Made by a program: the position numbers and the translations under genes. From contig JAPNXP010000001.1 of NCBI GenBank assembly GCA_028753945.1, positions 11,212,501 through 11,276,500 of the forward strand: a stretch of 64,000 nt of DNA, in the 5' to 3' direction. This document shows positions 21,033-32,110 of this stretch, piece by piece; the stretch's first letter is position 1; each line of letters opens with the position of its first letter. Source of the stretch: Hexactinellida sp. DTS-2022. Lineage: Eukaryota > Porifera > Hexactinellida. Under the pieces are notes generated by a model. The model was not told the origin of the DNA and ran no database searches. It saw only the letters and a list, made by a program, of their open reading frames with translations.

Positions 21033-22285
21033 ATGTCGGATAATAATTTTCCTAATACTAAACCGTTCAAGACGGAAGCTGAGAGAAAGCGCTCAATGCG
21101 TTAGAATGAGATTCCTGGCGAAAGAGCTCTCCGTCTTGAGAAGCAACGAGAGCGACAAACATCTCGGAGACTGGCGCAGTCTGACGCAGAGACTGCTATG
21201 CGCTTAGAGTGCAAGCGAAAACACCAGGAGGCCCTCAGACAAAACGAGTCTGAGGCTAAATCAGCTGAGCGCTTGGAGTACAAGCGAAAACACCAGGAGA
21301 CCCTCAGACAAAGTGAGTCTGAGGCTCAATCAGCTGATCGCCTGGAATACCAGCGTATAACCAGGAGACCCTCAGACAAAGTGAGTCTGAGGCTCAGTCA
21401 GCTGATCGCCTGGAGTACAAGCGCATACACCAGGAGACCCTCAGACAAAGTGAGTCTGAGGCTCAGTCAGCTGATCGCCTGGAGTACCAGCGCATACACC
21501 AGGAGACCCTCAGACAAAGTGAGTCTGAAAATGAGCGAATTGTTCGTTTGAAGTCCCGAACTCTGTTGTATGAGACGAGTAAGACTCTCCAATCTAAGAG
21601 GTACCTCAATTTAGCCAGATCACAAATCTCTTCTGAGGTTAGTGATGGTTTGGTTGATGAACATTCATTAGGTAGTATGTCCTATAATTGTTCAATTTGT
21701 GATGCTAAGTTTTGGGAGAGTGAAAAGCTTTCCACAAGTACAAAAGCATGTGCAAAGTTTTCCCTCTGTTGCGGAGAGGGCAAGGTTGTTCTTCCCTCCT
21801 TAGATAAACTTCTTGAGTTGTTAGATCATCTGCTCACAGCTGCTGATAGCAGAGGCAAGTACTTCAGGAGCCACATACGAGCATACAACTCAAGCCTTGC
21901 GTTTAGTTCCCTCGGAGCAAATATTGACAAAGAGCTTGCTAATGCTAGACGTGGTGTATATACCTTCCGTATTCAGGGCGTTGTGCACCATTACATTGGA
22001 AGTTTGCTTCCAAATAGTGATGAGGCACCAGTTTTTGCCCAGATTTACATACACGACGGTACTGCAGAGGCTGAAGTGGAAAACTGTCAGAGACATCTAC
22101 GCGAGGCCAAACTTCCGGAGTTAAAGGCCTTGCAGCAAATGCTACATGAGGTTAACCCCTATGTCTCTCACTTCAAGCACGCAGTTGATCTAATGCGAGC
22201 ACAAGGAGGAGTGGACATCAGGCTGATCATCAGAGCTGATGGTTGCCCAGATCCACGCCGATACAATGCTCCTTCTGCTCCTTAA
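21033..22285 (+). pseudogene. Helitron H1 protein, N-terminal region
   Basis: ATG at 21033 (MSDNNFPNTKPFKTEAERKR). An in-frame TAG lies at 21101-21103. Charged 23-residue repeats follow (RLEYKRIHQETLRQSESEA), encoded by 69-bp units to about 21535 and disturbed by a one-base deletion near 21356. After that the frame is open: CSICDAKFWESEKLSTST and CCGEGKVVLPSL (Cys-rich, probably zinc-binding), GVYTFRIQGVVHHYIGSLLP, then VNPYVSHFKHAVDLMRAQGG and DPRRYNAPSAP. A TAA at 22283 stands where Helitron H2 has GAG (Glu). This order is standard for the region before the Rep domain of animal Helitrons. The repeats probably form a coiled coil. Confidence 0.85.
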
Positions 22286-24235
22286 ATTGCAGTGCTGCTC
22301 CCTGGTGGAGGTTACTCTGAGGGAGTTGCAAACAGGGATTTTGTGTTGCATGCCCACAGTGGTGGTCTCAAAAGGATCACAGAAACACACTGTGCGTATG
22401 ACTCGCTGCATTATGTCTTACTATTTCCCCTAGGAAATGATGGCTGGCACCTTGGTATCCCTCATAGCAGAGGTAGACGCGATGTTACTGCACTGGAGTT
22501 CTATAGCTATCGCCTGATGCTCAGGAGCGGGCTTAACCACCTGCACCTCTCGGGAAGGCTGTTCCACCAGTACATCGTTGATATGTACGCTAAGATGGGG
22601 CAGCAGCGGCTCAACTACATTAAGACCAATCAGCAGAAGATCCGAGTTGATCTGTATAGTGGATTGGCTGATGCTGTTGCCAAAGGAGACACTAATGCGA
22701 CTGAGTTGGGACGGAATATTATTCTACCTTCGAGCTATACCAACTCTCCGAGGCAAATGTTCCAACTTTATCAGGACGCAATGACAATAGTGCGGAAATT
22801 TGGTAAGCCAGATTTATTCATTACATTTACATGTAATCCGCTTTGGGACGAAATAACGAGTAGTCTTTTGCCTAACCAGAAGGCTACTGATCGTCCCGAT
22901 TTAATTGTTCGTGTTTTTAAACAAAAGCTAAGGGAATTACTAGATGACATTCTTAAGAAACATGTTCTTGGTAAACCCATTGCACACGTCTACACAATTG
23001 AATTTCAGAAGCGTGGTCTTCCGCATGCTCAGATATTGGTGATCTTAGCTGATGATTGCAATCCACGTGACCCTTCTGATTACGATAAGATTGTATGTGC
23101 TGAACTTCCTGATCCTGATCTCAATCCGAGATTGCATCAGATTGTGAAGCGCTGTATGTTACATGGTCCATGTGGTACTGCAAAGAAGGCTGCTGTTTGT
23201 ATGCGCAATGGTTCATGTGCTAAACAATACCCAAAGAAATTCTCTGACGTTATAACCACCACTAAGGATGGTTACCCATTGTATCGGCGCAGAGATAACT
23301 CCCGTACTGTAGAGGTAGCAGGTATGAAGCTTGACAATCGCTGGGTTGTACCATATAACCCATACCTTTTGTTAAAGTATAATGCTCACATTAACGTTGA
23401 AATTTGCAGCACAGTTAGAGCAGTTAAGTACCTCTATAAGTATGTCTATAAAGGCCATGATCGAGCCATTATCGAGTTCCAGTCGGGTGATCACACTGAT
23501 AAACCTCGGAAGGTAGACGAAGTATCGAATTATGTGGAAGCTCGGTATATATCTGCATGCGAGGCTTGCTATAGAATATTTTCTTACGATCTCCATGCTA
23601 ATCTGCCACATGTGATGAGGTTAGCTCTTCATCTTGAAAATCAGCAATCTGTCGTTTTTCGAGATGACGCTGATATTGAGGATGTGTTAATTGTAGAAAA
23701 ACATTCCACTTTAACAGGATGGTTTCTAGCTAACCAAAAATTTCCATCTGCTCGGGCAATCTCTTACTTAGATTTTCCTGAATATTTTGTATGGGATAAA
23801 ACTAAGCGAGAATGGAAGCCGCGAGTTAAGGGGCACGGTAAGATGGTTGGTCGAGTATTTTCTGCTCATCCAACTGAGGGAGAGCGGTTCTACTTGAGAA
23901 TTCTGTTGAATCACGTCACTGGCTGTACCAGCTTTGAGGCTATTCCTACTCTTCCTGACGGAACTGTCTGTGGTACCTTCAAGGAGGCCGCATGCCACTG
24001 CGGATTGCTGGAAGATGATAGCGAATATGATATGTGTTTGGATATGGCTGCTTCGTGGCATATGCCTCCACAGTTACGTCATCTATTCGTTACCATACTA
24101 CTCTATAACGAACCATGTAATCCTGCGGCACTTTGGGAAAAGTATAAATTTGCTTTTTCTGATGACTTTCTGCATCGTGCTAGAAAATCTGTGCCCGATA
24201 TCGAGGTCGATGAGCACATACTTAATGCTGTATAA
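22286..24235 (+). pseudogene. Helitron H1 Rep (HUH nuclease) region
   Basis: Continues the same frame after the stop at 22283 (IAVLLPGGGYSEG, DSLHYVLLFPLGNDGW). Rep motif 1 region is FITFTCNPLWDEI. The metal-binding motif reads GLPHAQIL (His 23024, Gln 23030), so the usual second His of HUH is Gln. The two-tyrosine motif region is YLYKYVYKGHDRA (23429-23467). The end matches the usual Rep-helicase linker (HLFVTILLYNEPCNPAALWE). Rolling-circle nuclease that nicks and joins DNA, in the nucleus. A TAA at 24233 again interrupts the frame. Unlike H2 there is no intron at the LLFP/GNDGW site. Confidence 0.9.
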
Positions 24236-25231
24236 GTGGATATTGATAAGCATTTGCAAAACAAGGGTAAATCTCTAGCAGATTTCCCAGGGATGCCAAT
24301 ACCCATTCATACCAGAAGTCCATACGAGGAGGCTCTTATTATTCAGAGAGAATTAGATTATAACGTTGATGAGCAGCTAGCAATAGTTGTTCATGATGTT
24401 CCTTCTCTTAATTCTGATCAGCTTAGTGTATTTACCTCGATAATAGCAGCGGTAAATGATTCTGAGCAGTATCCCAAAATATTCTTTGTAGATGGTCCCG
24501 GGGGCACAGGGAAGACATTCCTTTATAATATACTTTTGGCTCAAGTTCGCTCGAAGAGTCAAATTGCCCTTGGGTTAGCTAGCAGTGGCATAGCCGCTCT
24601 CCTCCTCGCAGGAGGGCGGACTGTCCACTCTAGGTTGAAAGTTCCCATTGATATCAATGAGTTATCTGTATGTAACATTTCGAAACAGAGTGCTTTGGCA
24701 CAGCTAATTAAGCGTACAAAACTTTTGGTATGGGATGAAGCGTGCATGTCAAATAAGCATGTAGCTGAGTGTGTTGATCGCAGTTTGAGGGATATTTGTT
24801 CCTGTGATCTCCCCTTTGGTGGCAAAGTAATGGTTTTTGGAGGCGACTTCCGTCAGATACCCCCTGTGGTTAAGCATGGGTCGAGAGCCGAAGTGGTCTC
24901 TTCCTGTCTGAACAGGTCATATCTCTGGCGTTATGCTAAAGTAATGAAGCTAACTATAAATATGCGCCTCCAAACATTATTGTCACAAGATGCCCTCGAG
25001 GTCAGTAAATTTTCCAACTTTTTATTAAGAGTGGGAGAAGGCACTGAACCTGAGGATGACAATCAAATGATTCACATAGATAACAAATTTGTAGTACCAG
25101 GTGATTCCATTACAGACTTGGTTACTTCAGTCTATGGTGATATAAATGTAAATTATGCTGATCGTGATTATGTAAGTCAAAAAATTATTCTGTGTCCTAA
25201 AAATGATACAGCTGATTTAATAAACGATTAA
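24236..25231 (+). pseudogene. Helitron H1 Pif1-like helicase, first half
   Basis: Same frame as the Rep. Walker A is GPGGTGKTF (24494-24517), Walker B LLVWDEACM, motif III MVFGGDFRQIPPV, and LTINMRLQ resembles motif IV. It would be the ATP-driven 5'-3' SF1B helicase that unwinds the donor strand. A TAA at 25229 stands where H2 has TAC (Tyr) in INQYVMDL. Apart from the stops, the motifs are intact. Confidence 0.92.
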
Positions 25232-26755
25232 GTAATTCATCAGCTTCCTGGTGATGGTATAACTCTGTTGAGCGCAGATTCTGTAGAAGGTTCTGCTGCA
25301 GTAAATTTTCCAAATGAGTTTTTAAATTCCATCACTCCTAACGGTATGCCCCCTCATCGGCTATTCTTGAAATTGTTTGCGACTGTAATTCTATTGCGTA
25401 ACCTTGATCCCGATGAGGGTCTTTGTAATGGTACTCGGTTGATTATTAGAGCATTCTCAAACCGAGTAATTGACGCGGAGATCGCAACTGGTACAAACAA
25501 GCATAAGCGAGTGTTTATACTACGAATTATATTGACTTCTTCTGAGTCTGAACTTCCATTTATTCTCAGAAGGAGGCAGTTTCCAATCCGCTTAGCCTAT
25601 TGTATCACAATTAACAAAGGGCAAGGTCAGAGTTTGGATACCGTTGGTCTATATCTGCCATCCCCTGAAGCCATTTTTAGTCATGGCCAACTCTATGTTG
25701 CATTGAGTAGAGTTAAAAATCCATTGGGACTAAAAATAATGGTATGTGGAACTGACAAATCAAAATCTGGGGAAGTTTGGATTAGAAATGTAGTCTATAG
25801 GGAAGTTTTTAAATCCTCTTCTCATATTGAGCCCATAGAAGACATAGATGAAATATGTTCTCTATTGAATGAAACATTCCCAAGTTCCCAATTGACAATG
25901 ACTCCTTTGCCTGAGGCTATTGCTCCTGCAAAGAGAGAGTCTGTCCTAAATATATCTGATGGCAAAGGAAAAATCATGAAACTTCTTGAGTTTAATAACA
26001 GTACTATTAGCCCATTGGAAGTTATAGACAAAATGGATATAGCTGAATACACTGTATCACCATTATCAGATCGTGAATGTATATTTGATGCAATAATTCG
26101 AGATCCATTCGATTTGTCAGAGTATTTTCTCAATGGTACGGTCAATAATCTTACTATCCCAATGCGGCAGAAGATTGCGCATAGTATTGGATTACACGAG
26201 ATACTAATTTTACCTATTCGTGAGACTCGAGGTGCAGTAAGCAATTATTACACCTCACTTAAAGCACAACTGACAACATATTTTGGTCAGAATGTTTCAG
26301 TGTATGATGTTCAACCAGATGGTAACTGTTTGTACCGTACCCTATCTCATATAATATTTGGCACTGAAATTTTTTTCGAGATATTAAAGTACAATCTGAT
26401 TAATACATTCATTACCAGTACCCAGCATCACTACAATGTTATGCGCACATCTGGCATACACAGTGAGCAGGAATTGCATGAACATATTAACGCTATTTCT
26501 GCACCCAATGCATGGGGTACAAATGTTGAACATAATATGTTAGCCGCCTTGGCTGGAATTGACATATTATCAGTTGATTGTACTCATGTCAACTCAATGA
26601 ATTGGAACATTCTCCCTAACTATTTACACAATAAGTTAGACACTCCTATTGAATGTGATCCGATTTTTAATGCACAGAAAGTCTGTATTTTACATCATAG
26701 ACTTAGTAGCCGTCTAAAAGGAAATGAACATTTTGATTCCTTCTTTTTTGCTTAG
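25232..26755 (+). pseudogene. Helitron H1 helicase second half plus OTU protease
   Basis: First part: SITPNGMPPHRLFLKL, LCNGTRLIIRAF, ITINKGQGQSLDTVG (motif V) and GQLYVALSRVKNP (motif VI) complete the Pif1 helicase. After a linker of about 150 residues comes an OTU-type cysteine protease: DVQPDGNCLYRTLSHIIFG (Asp 26318, catalytic Cys 26327), SAPNAWGTNVEHNMLAAL, and NEHFDSFFFA with the likely catalytic His. OTU domains in Helitrons are known from sea anemones, sea urchins and fish. The C-terminus ends with TAG at 26753. The same order is kept in H2. Confidence 0.9.
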
Positions 26756-27728
26756 TAATGTTTCATCGCATTGATGAATATAACGTCGGCTGCTTACAGT
26801 TCAGGCTCTCTAAGGTCAGAACTAGCGCCCTTCTTGATGAGTTCATAAGTTCATAACTTAGAAAATTCTTTCAATCTAAGAAAATACTTTAAATAACTTT
26901 TGATACTCATCATTTTTTTCAATCCATTTTCTAAGGAATCTTGCTCTCTAAGGAATCTTGCTGTGCGACGCTTTCAGATATTGTCTGATTGTGGCGCCTC
27001 AGGTGAGACGTTTTAGGTAAGAATGACTGACCGTACTACTGAAGTAGTGCTAACATGATTTCCTATTTCTGGCTCCCAGTGCTGACACCTTCATAATGAT
27101 AGTACACACTATCATGATGATTGTGGCGCCTTATGATTCTATTTTAAACTACTTTGTTTAAAATTGACAAATTATCGAGCTTAAATTGACACGAAATTAA
27201 CCATATTGAATACTAAACACATGTGTACGTATGTATATATCATAAAGAATAATATCTTTCATCTACTATTTTCTCGATGAGTGGAGGTTTCTTGGAATTT
27301 TATTTGGTGAGTATACTTTTATATGTATTGTTAATTAATACTTCATATATTAATTCCTTATAATTTCCAAGACAATCAACAATACTTTAATTGGACATCT
27401 ATTAATTGGGATCAAGAGATGAACAATCATGATCAATGATTCATAATGCTACTCATTGGAATAGATTTAAAGACATATTAATGGTGAGAATGTAGAGATA
27501 TTTAGTTTCACTATTTTAAACGTTGTTATAGATTAGTAATTTCACCATTAAATCAACTAAACTAATAGAATAGTTGGGATTTTCGAAAAACTAACTAATT
27601 TAGGCATGATAATTCTCTTATTGTCTAGATAATTAGCTAATACCCGAAACAAAAGATATTTAGTACATTCTTAATATTTTATAAATTTCACAGTTAAAGG
27701 ATGACTTTCAGTTTCAATTTAAAAGAAA
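26756..27728. other. H1 3' region and AT-rich spacer
   Basis: No ORF. Contains CTCTCTAAGG/CTCTAAGGAATCTTGCT short repeats (26805-26960), two copies of TGATTGTGGCGCCT and a 7-bp hairpin at 27095-27112 near the presumed Helitron end. Confidence 0.55.
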
Positions 27729-27794
27729 ACGAGCCCTTCGGTCTCGGTCGCTTTGCGACGGATTGGTACTTAAGCAGACATCTTCATATAAATT

Positions 27795-28390
27795 TGATCT
27801 GTTAACTTTAGTATTTAAGATTGGAGAATGATCTAGAACTTCTGGTACCAGTGATTAGTCATTAATTAATTAATTCATACTTGAGATATTATTTCTTAAG
27901 ATTAATTAGTTCTGTTAACTTTGGTATTTAATATTAGAGAATGTTCTATATCAGTTAATTAATACTTTAGACATTATTTCTTAAGATTAATTAGTTCTGA
28001 TAACTTTGGTATTTAATATTAGAGAATGTTCTATATCAGTTAATTAATACTTTAGACATTATTTCTTAAGATTTCTATATTATTAAATTCTGTTAACTTT
28101 GGTATTTAATATTAGAGAATGTTCTATATCAGTTAATTAATACTTTAGACATTATTTCTTAAGATTAATTAGTTCTGTTAACTTTGGTATTTAATATTAG
28201 AGAATGTTCTATATCAGTTAATTAATACTTTAGACATTATTTCTTAAGATTAATTAGTTCTGATAACTTTGGTATTTAATATTAGAGAATGTTCTAGAAC
28301 TTATGGTAGTACCAGTAATATAATAATTTATACTTTAGACATTATTTGTTCAAATAAATTAGTTCTGTTAACTTTTGGTATACATATACA
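27795..28390. repeat. 85-bp AT-rich tandem array
   Basis: Units with GTTCTGTTAACTTTGGTATT beginning at 27909, 27993, 28086 (variant ATTCTG), 28172, 28257 and 28362. Periods are 84-93, then 105. Confidence 0.9.
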
Positions 28391-28829
28391 TACAGTAACA
28401 TGGTTTAAATTTATTTCCCATTAGGTCTCCTAAAATACCCTAAAGAAAGGCGTATCATCTAGAAACAGAATACATAATACCAAGATGCTACTGAATTCAA
28501 TCTCACGATGCATATCTGACTTTTGAAATTCATACAGGAGCTGACGATTTACTAAAATAGTAGCCGAGTTGGATCTCAATAGTACAGATTGCATTGCAAT
28601 ATATTGAGTTGTATAAATTCCTAGGGTCTCAATTAATTATGCAAAATTTTGTATCCAATTTATAACAACCACTATTGTACATTATAGAATTAATGATTAT
28701 ATAGAAACGAATCGACTCTGTTATTATACAGTGCATCTAATAATTTATTTCCTATATCCAGGCTAGACAATTTTATTTTTGGATAAATATCGATAATTAA
28801 TTAAGGCATGATTTCTCTTATTGTGGATC
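28391..28829. other. Spacer between the two arrays
   Basis: AT-rich, no ORF, no repeat partner recognised here. Confidence 0.5.
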
Positions 28830-29110
28830 AGACATTATTTCTTCAGATAAATTAGTTCTGTTAACTTTGGTATTTTAGATTAGAGAATGTTATAGAACTT
28901 TTGGTTCCAGTAATTTTTCAATTAATTAATTAATACTCTAGGCATTATTTCTTCAGATAAATTAGTTCTGTTAACTTTGGTATTTTAGATTAGAGAATGT
29001 TATAGAACTTTTGGTTCCAGTAATTTTTCAATTAATTAATTAATACTCTAGACATTATTTCTTCAGATAAATTAGTTCTGTTAACTTTGGTATTTTAGAT
29101 TAGAGAATCT
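28830..29110. repeat. 110-bp tandem array, related to the 85-bp array
   Basis: GTTCTGTTAACTTTGG at 28855, 28965 and 29075, period 110. Compared with the 85-bp unit, each gains about 25 bases (TTTTGGTTCCAGTAATTTTT). The 105-bp unit ending the first array looks intermediate. Confidence 0.9.
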
Positions 29111-29229
29111 TGATGCTTTTAGCGCCAAATATTTTTCTACTAGACTGTTAAACCTCAAATTAATATAAATACCTTGATTAATGAGGTTATTAAGTTAACA
29201 ATTTTTATTTATTTTTCATATACGTGTAC

Positions 29230-29602
29230 ATGGATGATATTATGGATGACCAGAACTCAAAGGACAACCCTAAGGACTCAAACCCTAAGGACCCAAACCC
29301 TAAGGACTCAAACCCTAAGGACCCAAACCCTAAGGACTCAAACCCTAAGGACCCAAACCCTAAGGACCCAAACCCTAAGGACTCAAACCCAAAGGATAGA
29401 AAAAGGGGGAAGAGAGGCGGGCAAAAGAGGGGGGCAGCTCAAACTGCACTCCAATTTAAAAAAATTAAGATTTTAAATGACATTCTACAGGTATGGTTCT
29501 TTGCATATTGTGCATTATCGTAATTTTTATGTGAATTTTAACATTTAGGGTAATACTCAAATCAAGAATTTGAAATTGACAGTCGCATATAATGTTTCAA
29601 GT
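29230..29602 (+). CDS. Small NPKD-repeat gene, two or more exons
   Basis: Unrecognised. The ATG at 29230 gives an acidic start (MDDIMDDQNSKD), then eight to nine five-residue repeats NPKDS/NPKDP from a 15-bp unit (29265-29395), a strongly basic stretch (RKRGKRGGQKRG) and QFKKIKILNDILQ, ending at CAG/GTATGG (29490). A short second exon is plausible after TTTAG at 29549, giving GNTQIKNLKLTVAYNVS before GTAAGT at 29603; a possible third after TATATAG at 29672 soon reaches a stop. Exon borders are inference from splice consensus. The gene lies between the two GC-ends of the surrounding unit and may be its cargo. Confidence 0.45.
29265..29395. repeat. 15-bp coding minisatellite
   Basis: AACCCTAAGGACTCA and AACCCTAAGGACCCA largely alternate, giving a 30-bp higher-order unit. 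Confidence 0.95.
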
Positions 29603-30025
29603 AAGTTTAACATTCAATTTATTGTTCATTATAAATAATAACCAAACAATTCTTATGTAAATTTCTATATAGCATAACCAAGCAAGACCAGCAATTCTGA
29701 AAGCCTCCTCCTGATTATTATATGTTATTTTACCAATAATCAATTATATTATAACTTATATGCTTAATTAATTGTATGTTTATGTTGCAATTCAATTTAT
29801 TAATAAATCATTAATTACTCTCACTTTCAATTTAAGTGGCAATTACTTCTCATTAATCATTTATGAATAAGTTCCATAAAGTATATAGATATACTTAAGC
29901 CCATCATACATGCAATATTTTGCAATTCCGTTGCAACATGTTGCATGAAAATAGTACACGCTCTGAAAAAGTCCTCTATTCTAATATACCAAAGTAAACA
30001 GACCCCCAATTGGTTTAGTGAGGAG

Positions 30026-30102
30026 TAAGGCCGCACAGCGGCCGTTAACTTTAGGTGCGTAGCACCAATCCGTCGAAAAGCGACCGAGACCGAAGGGCTC
30101 GT
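30026..30102 (+). repeat. GC-end module, copy 2
   Basis: GGCCGCACAGCGGCC hairpin, then CCGTCGAAAAGCGACC, then GAGACCGAAGGGCTCG followed by T. Forms the right boundary of the 27729-30102 unit. Confidence 0.8.
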
Positions 30103-30576
30103 TAATTAAAAAGCGCAATAAAAGTGGGCGTCATTAAATACTTGTATTTAGCCCAGGGCCTGCATAGGAAGGCCGGGCTGCTGCCTGACAGGGAGGTGTA
30201 GGTACTGCCAGCCCCTTAGTTAGCTTGCTGCTTCTGAATCTGAACACACTTATATTATACATTTCTATCTATTGTATATAACTATTGCAGATATATCTCT
30301 GGAACCTGTTTGTTCTTATTTCCTATATCGCTTCACTCTCGTAGATAATGTGGTTATTATTCCACTATCAGCGAAAGGGAGACGGTATACCTCCTGCAGC
30401 CGGAGAGGGACTACACGCTCGGTAGGAGAGGCTGCGACATCACCACTGTCTGGGAGTACACCATGAATATGAAGCACGTTATCATACGTGTACCCGCTAG
30501 CCAGGGGACACCTAGTGTCAGGGACGTCTCCTCTTCCGGGATTTATATTAATAAGCAGAAACTGAAATACGATTCT
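30103..30576. other. No gene seen; GC-rich patch
   Basis: GC-rich patches (30155-30210 and 30380-30540) with short inverted repeats but no credible ORF. The ORFs at 30272 and 30316 are opposite-strand shadows of each other. Confidence 0.5.
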
Positions 30577-30705
30577 AAAAAATCCAAAATTGCAGCCTGT
30601 GCCGACGCATGTTCCTTTGGTGGCACTATATTTTGGTGGTGGTTTATTGATAGTGCCTCCAAAGGAACATGCTGTCGGCACAACCTGCAATTTTGGATTT
30701 TTTTT
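30577..30705. repeat. Pal2 palindrome, copy 3
   Basis: AAAAAATCCAAAATTGCAGC to CTGCAATTTTGGATTTTTTT, with GTTCCTTTGG..GGCAC arms and a short loop. It stands directly before the ATGTCATCATC block, as in P copy 1. Confidence 0.92.
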
Positions 30706-32095
30706 TCGCCATGTCATCATCACTATGAAGGTGTCAAATTATTTCAAAAAGGTGATACACAATGCATCGACCCTTAGAGTGGTGGAAGTTTCCATTTAGT
30801 TCACTTCATTTTAGAGATATTCAAGTTTGAGTAGAATATAATAGCTGATGACTCAGCATTTTTTATGTGAGTGTTGGGTCATCACCCAACATCAACTAAC
30901 CCATTTTAAATATCGAATTAACAAAATTGTAAAACATATTTTTTTATCGATGTCATCATCACCTCAAGGTGTCAAGGCCCACTTGTATAGGTGGTACGTG
31001 GCATAAGGACCAATTGATAAATTGAAAGTTTGTTTCTATCTTCTATGATCTCTGAGATTTATGATATTTAGCTAATTAGTATAAAAATGTAATTAATGTA
31101 TTAATTATTTAACACCATTATTATATACAGCAAAATAAATTAAGTTCAAATATTTGCAATTAATAATAATTTAAATTGAATTTCACTATAATATTTGAAT
31201 TCCACGCACTCGATAACCCAAATAATCTAATTGGAACCGTCTCTATAAGTTAAATACAGAATGAATGAATTATAATTAGTTACGTCAGTACATTAATTGT
31301 GCAAGAATATTATCGCAGAAATAAATATAATCACTTAATCTGTCGTTGTTGTGGAATGTAAAATCTTAGGTTTCAATTAGAAAATAGAAGCCTACTCGAT
31401 CGCACAAGTTGAATCAATATAATTGTTGCAGTGTATACCCGCACATGGTGTGTGCGGGCACACACTGGTGTATATCCGCACACAATCAATGAATTAGTCT
31501 GGCTAAAATATGTTGTTAGATGATGAAAATAAAACTCCTACACTTGTGAAAGGGACTATAATGGATTAAAATGTGCAGAAAAGAAAAGCAACAATAAAAC
31601 ACCAAACCTTCCAACGTAATAATTTGCAATAATAATAAATAACTAATCTCGCTAATAAACTTATATTAATAAAACCAACGTCATATAGTGTGTGCGGATA
31701 TACACCAGTGTGTGCCCGCACACACCATGTGCGGGTATACACTGCAACATAATTATTACAAGTTGAAACAATAAGATTTAACAGTTTTATTGAAATTGAA
31801 GTGTGAGTAAACAAAGGAAATTTGCAACTCAAATATGGCACAATCTAAGCCCAATTTGAAAATTCGTGCACTGTGAAAAGGTGAGAATTTAATTCTCTAT
31901 CCGTATATGCAAATTTTATCAAGCTCAATATTAATTATTTCATGTTATGAGCCATAATTAGTTTAAATAGGTGTTGAATCATTTGATAAAAAATCGTAAC
32001 CCCAGGTGCAAATTAGACGGTCACTCCGCAACTACATGCCAAGTTTCAGCCCTCAATGTATACAGGTCTACGGAGAAAAAATAAAATAATAATAA
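30706..32095. mobile_element. P element copy 2 (left arm missing)
   Basis: Matches P copy 1 from ATGTCATCATC through CCTCAAGGTGTCAAGGCCCA, GGCATAAGGACCAATTGATA, and the right arm (GAAAATAGAAGCCTACTCGA). Interrupted by a 324-bp TIR element. Ends at the Pal1 tandem array. Confidence 0.7.
31425..31748. mobile_element. 324-bp TIR element inserted in P copy 2
   Basis: About 60-bp TIRs starting GTTGCAGTGTATACCCGCAC and GTGTGTGCGGGCACACACTG, flanked by ATAATT (31419-31424, 31749-31754). P copy 1 has uninterrupted ATAATTATTACAAG at this site. The interior has no ORF of note. A 6-bp duplication does not fit hAT, MULE or Tc1, so the class is open. Confidence 0.85.
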
Positions 32096-32110
32096 AGGCA
32101 GTGATTCCAA

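Larger units (their letters stand above)
19290..27140 (+). mobile_element. Helitron H1 (broken, OTU-bearing); 3' end uncertain
   Basis: The 5' end TCTATATTATTAAATCTCG is preceded by A and resembles four other Helitron-like starts here (37074, 42063, 57173, 59629), all preceded by A as expected for insertion between A and T. Inside follow a 142-bp tandem array, a nested hAT MITE, a TATA-like box and a single long coding region: coiled-coil repeats, Cys-rich motif, HUH Rep, SF1 Pif1-like helicase, OTU protease. The 3' end is not resolved. A hairpin (TGATAGTacacACTATCA, 27095-27112) and two direct repeats TGATTGTGGCGCCT (26989, 27117) lie in the likely zone, but no CTRR fits clearly. Linking the 5' end to this ORF is inference. 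Confidence 0.7.
27729..30102. mobile_element. Unit bounded by 39-bp inverted GC-ends, carrying an NPKD gene
   Basis: Left end 27729-27767 (ACGAGCCCTTCGGTCTCGG onward) is matched by the inverted right end 30064-30102 with one mismatch in 39. Inside are two related tandem arrays and a small gene with (NPKD) repeats. It may be a TIR transposon of unknown class, or two Helitron-like 3' ends facing outward. In every copy of this module CTCG is followed by T, as at Helitron 3' ends. No target duplication of convincing length was found. Confidence 0.6.

Noticed and set aside
26989-27130. TGATTGTGGCGCCT direct repeats as target duplications or the H1 end
   Set aside because: They lie only 128 bp apart inside the presumed 3' region and do not fit the Helitron end rule.
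29265-29395. CCCTAA repeats as an interstitial telomere
   Set aside because: The unit is a 15-mer (AACCCTAAGGACTCA), not a 6-mer, and it is an in-frame coding repeat.
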